Assembly (NCBI GenBank): GCA_018806915.1 | Contig: JAGKQI010000028.1 | Location: 62,001-126,000 of the forward strand | Length of the DNA stretch: 64,000 bases | Source: Phytophthora colocasiae | Taxonomy: Eukaryota > Oomycota > Peronosporomycetes > Peronosporales > Peronosporaceae | Direction of reading: 5' to 3' | In this document: positions 61,901-64,000 of the stretch, in pieces | Position numbering within the stretch: position 1 is the stretch's first letter | Layout of the letters: each line of letters opens with the position of its first letter | Translations under genes and position numbers: made by a program | The notes under the pieces: model-generated | Told to the model about the DNA's origin: nothing | The model's input: the letters and a program-made list of their open reading frames with translations, nothing else | Database searches by the model: none

Positions 61901-62181
61901 CCACCTCGCGATGCTACGGATGCCGAAGCAGGCCCAGTGCCCGAGGCGTCGTCAGTAGTAGGAGCCGATGGAGAACCCATGGTTGCTGGATCTTCTTCCG
62001 ACTTGTGTGTCAGAAAGGAAATCGGGATGTGGCCGGTTGTGGGATACGACAGTTGGCTATTTCTGAGTCTGATGGAATCAGACTGAGCGACAGGACACCA
62101 GAGACTCTGAAATCCCGGAAGTTTTGAGAGCGTCACAGCTACACTATGTTCACGGGACCTCTGACGTACTGTCCTGACCAT
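58918..62181 (-). pseudogene. element D antisense gene, multiply broken
   Basis: The start is at the ATG at 62181-62179 (MVRTVRQRS). A TGG to TGA change at 60825-60823 ends the first piece after the coiled coil. A deletion of about 20 bases near 60091 shifts the Ser/Asp-rich tract. The 4-base deletion also found in B shifts the C-terminus (59178-58918). The segment corresponding to residues about 125-155 differs from both B and C. Confidence 0.85.
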
Positions 62182-62226
62182 GATGCTCAGTTTGGAGAAA
62201 GTTCCGCACTGACGAATTATGACGGT

Positions 62227-64000
62227 TGACACGTTGCTAATTACGATTTTTCGAGTGGATATGGACGTTACGCTGTGATGTGATTGGATGTATACTGGGT
62301 TGTGGGAGAAAGGGAGATGTGGGACGAGGTTATGTCCCGTGTGACAATATGATGGATCTGTGGAAGAAAACTGCTGTATATATATTAACCTTCACCTGTA
62401 CTGCAAAGGGGCCCAAGAGATCAGAAGTGTTCCTCGGAAAAGTGCACAAACTCCGAGAGACAATAACACTCAGTCTGATCACCGGACTTTCCCCGACGAT
62501 GAGTGCCTAAAGGTTGGCAGAAAGTCTCTCAGAAGAATGTATCTCTGAGAGACCTCATCCCGTTGCCGTCCTGTGTGACGATGATGGTTCAAGGAATACA
62601 GTTATACCCACAAGATACCAAGTATCGCGCACCGGACGTAGCGCACCCCGCGCATATCCCAATTGGACTTCGTGCGTTGTAGCATACGTGCTCCGCACCC
62701 TGAAAACACACATGGATTTCTGATATCACGCATGGAAACTCTGATATCAGTCCATGAAGTCTGACGTACATGATGTCCGACGTACATGAAGTCCGACGTA
62801 CATGAAGTCCGACGTACATGAGTCTGACGAACATGATTCTGGTGAACAAGTCTGATGTGTCCGGCTTATACAAGCAATATTCCAGACATCACCAGTTTCC
62901 GATGAACAGACTCCGACGTACAAGACTCCGATGATCAGACCCAAGTGTCACGACTCTGGTATTACGACTCTGATGTACATGATTCCGGAGTACATGGTTC
63001 CGATGAACATGTCTCCGACGCACATGATTCCAGACCCTGATGAACAGGATACCAGACTCTGACACTCTGAAGTCCACCCCATACTGGAACCAAGTGTACC
63101 CAACACGACCTCACGCAATCAAGTGAAACGCAACCTGCTCATCCCTGTAATGACATCATTAAGTGTCGACTCGACAAGATCTGCAGCATCGACTACCATA
63201 GTGAGCCCAAGTGAAGTTCCTGAGTTATACTGAGACCAAGTGTATATGAGAATATGGAAGACAGAAGAGAGAGAGATACGAGATAGATAGCCAGAGTTCA
63301 ATTTGCATCGTGATAAGGAGTTCAATTTTACCTTATCATACCGACTGCTATCTGCCTGCTGCTTCTTGTAAGTATTAGGCCACGATAAAGCTTTGAATCG
63401 TGTGATCTCTCACCTATCAAGCCCCTTTAGGTGGAGATCAGCGTAACGTAGAGACCTGAGAGGACCCACCTATTCCATTTCCTAGTTGGGTCGTTTGTCT
63501 TGTCTCTAGCGGTAGCCCATTTCATATTGTACGTTTGGACAGGTTTTGGGAGCTAGACAGTCGCTCTCAAGACGCTCGGTAGACTGTTATATAACTGATA
63601 GTGTATTGGTTTATTTTCCCTCTATATATTAGAGGGTGGTGCGCGAAAGTTACGGGAATACCAGACAGACCAGGTGTCTGGCGAACATTTCCTTAGTTGA
63701 CCTGGAGAACTAGCCCACTGCTCAAGGGCCAGGAAAGAATAAGAGCAGCTACATATTTGTATATCGGAACGCTATATTGCGGTTATCTCGGAAGTCTATT
63801 TACTGGACTTCCCTTTGTATTAATTTCTCTTTTGTTTTCAGAAATCTCTGGTGTACACAAGTGTTCACCGGAAAACGTTCGACTCTCAAGCGCTCCTGTG
63901 AGGACCAGAAGGACATCCGACGGTCTACGCAAGGAACCCTCACTCTCAGCAACACTCTCACGACCCCGGCGAGGGTCTCATTACCAAGACAACGAACCTA
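62227..64000 (+). repeat. 3' LTR of element D, incomplete at the window edge
   Basis: It starts TGACACGTTGC and covers the first 1,774 bases of an LTR of about 1.9 kb. It closely resembles the 3' LTR of element B. The bases before it read ATGACGGT; in B and C they are ATGACCAGGAGGGGCGGT, so ten bases of the polypurine tract are missing. Confidence 0.92.

Larger units (their letters stand above)
51915..64000 (+). mobile_element. element D: 5'-truncated member of the B/C family, running off the window
   Basis: The sequence joins host DNA at about 51914-51918, equivalent to position 16338 of element B, so the 5' LTR, PBS and most of gag are missing. The junction shares the short word TGAAGAG with the element sequence. 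Gag end, pol, antisense gene and 3' LTR follow in the usual order. Lesions include frameshifts near 52680, 53265, 57520, 59190 and 60091, a stop at 60823-60825, and loss of the polypurine tract near 62223. Confidence 0.92.

Overview
The window is eukaryotic and most likely from an oomycete. The best pointer is a sequence at 952-967 that matches 15 of 16 positions of the oomycete core-promoter (Inr) consensus GCTCATTYYNCAWTTT as I remember it. It is followed by short introns (85 and 73 nt). The large chromodomain-bearing Ty3/gypsy elements also fit. No species can be named from this window.

Almost all of the 64 kb is LTR retrotransposon, nested three deep. The left edge holds the start of a leftward host gene (1-333) and a rightward host gene with promoter, 5'-leader intron and coding exons (952-1544). 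Element A (1545-51283; about 14.5 kb of its own sequence) sits inside the second exon of that host gene, flanked by the 4-bp duplication AAGT. The host reading frame resumes at 51288 and stops at 51438. Element B (11055-46238; about 17.6 kb of its own sequence) sits inside the integrase gene of A. Element C (27338-44870, opposite orientation, 17,533 bp) sits inside the 3' LTR of B, flanked by the duplication CTGA. The order of events is therefore host gene, then A, then B, then C. To the right of A is the 3' end of a convergent host gene (complement 51666-51914). It is cut by element D (51915-64000), a 5'-truncated relative of B and C whose 3' LTR runs off the window.

B, C and D are one family: LTRs of about 1.9 kb, a very large Gag with a coiled coil and three zinc knuckles, and a Pol with aspartic protease, RT, a catalytically degraded RNase H, a second intact archaeal-type RNase H, integrase and chromodomain. 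All three also carry a roughly 1,000-residue gene on the opposite strand between pol and the 3' LTR. C has gag, pol and the antisense gene all open. B and D carry frameshifts and stop codons. Gag and Pol are joined by what looks like a textbook -1 frameshift signal: GTTAAAC, a six-base spacer and a hairpin.

A belongs to another lineage. Its gag and pol are in the same frame, separated by a single UGA followed by four G-runs. It has one canonical RNase H and a weak chromodomain. Between pol and its 3' LTR it carries an antisense gene (broken by one stop) and a sense gene for a multi-pass membrane protein in the position where retroviruses keep env. A is old and damaged.

Two features cut across gene boundaries. 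Each family is saturated with its own short sequence word (GAACGST in A, TCTGGTGAACA and variants in B/C/D), and the copies of the B/C/D family are mosaics of one another.
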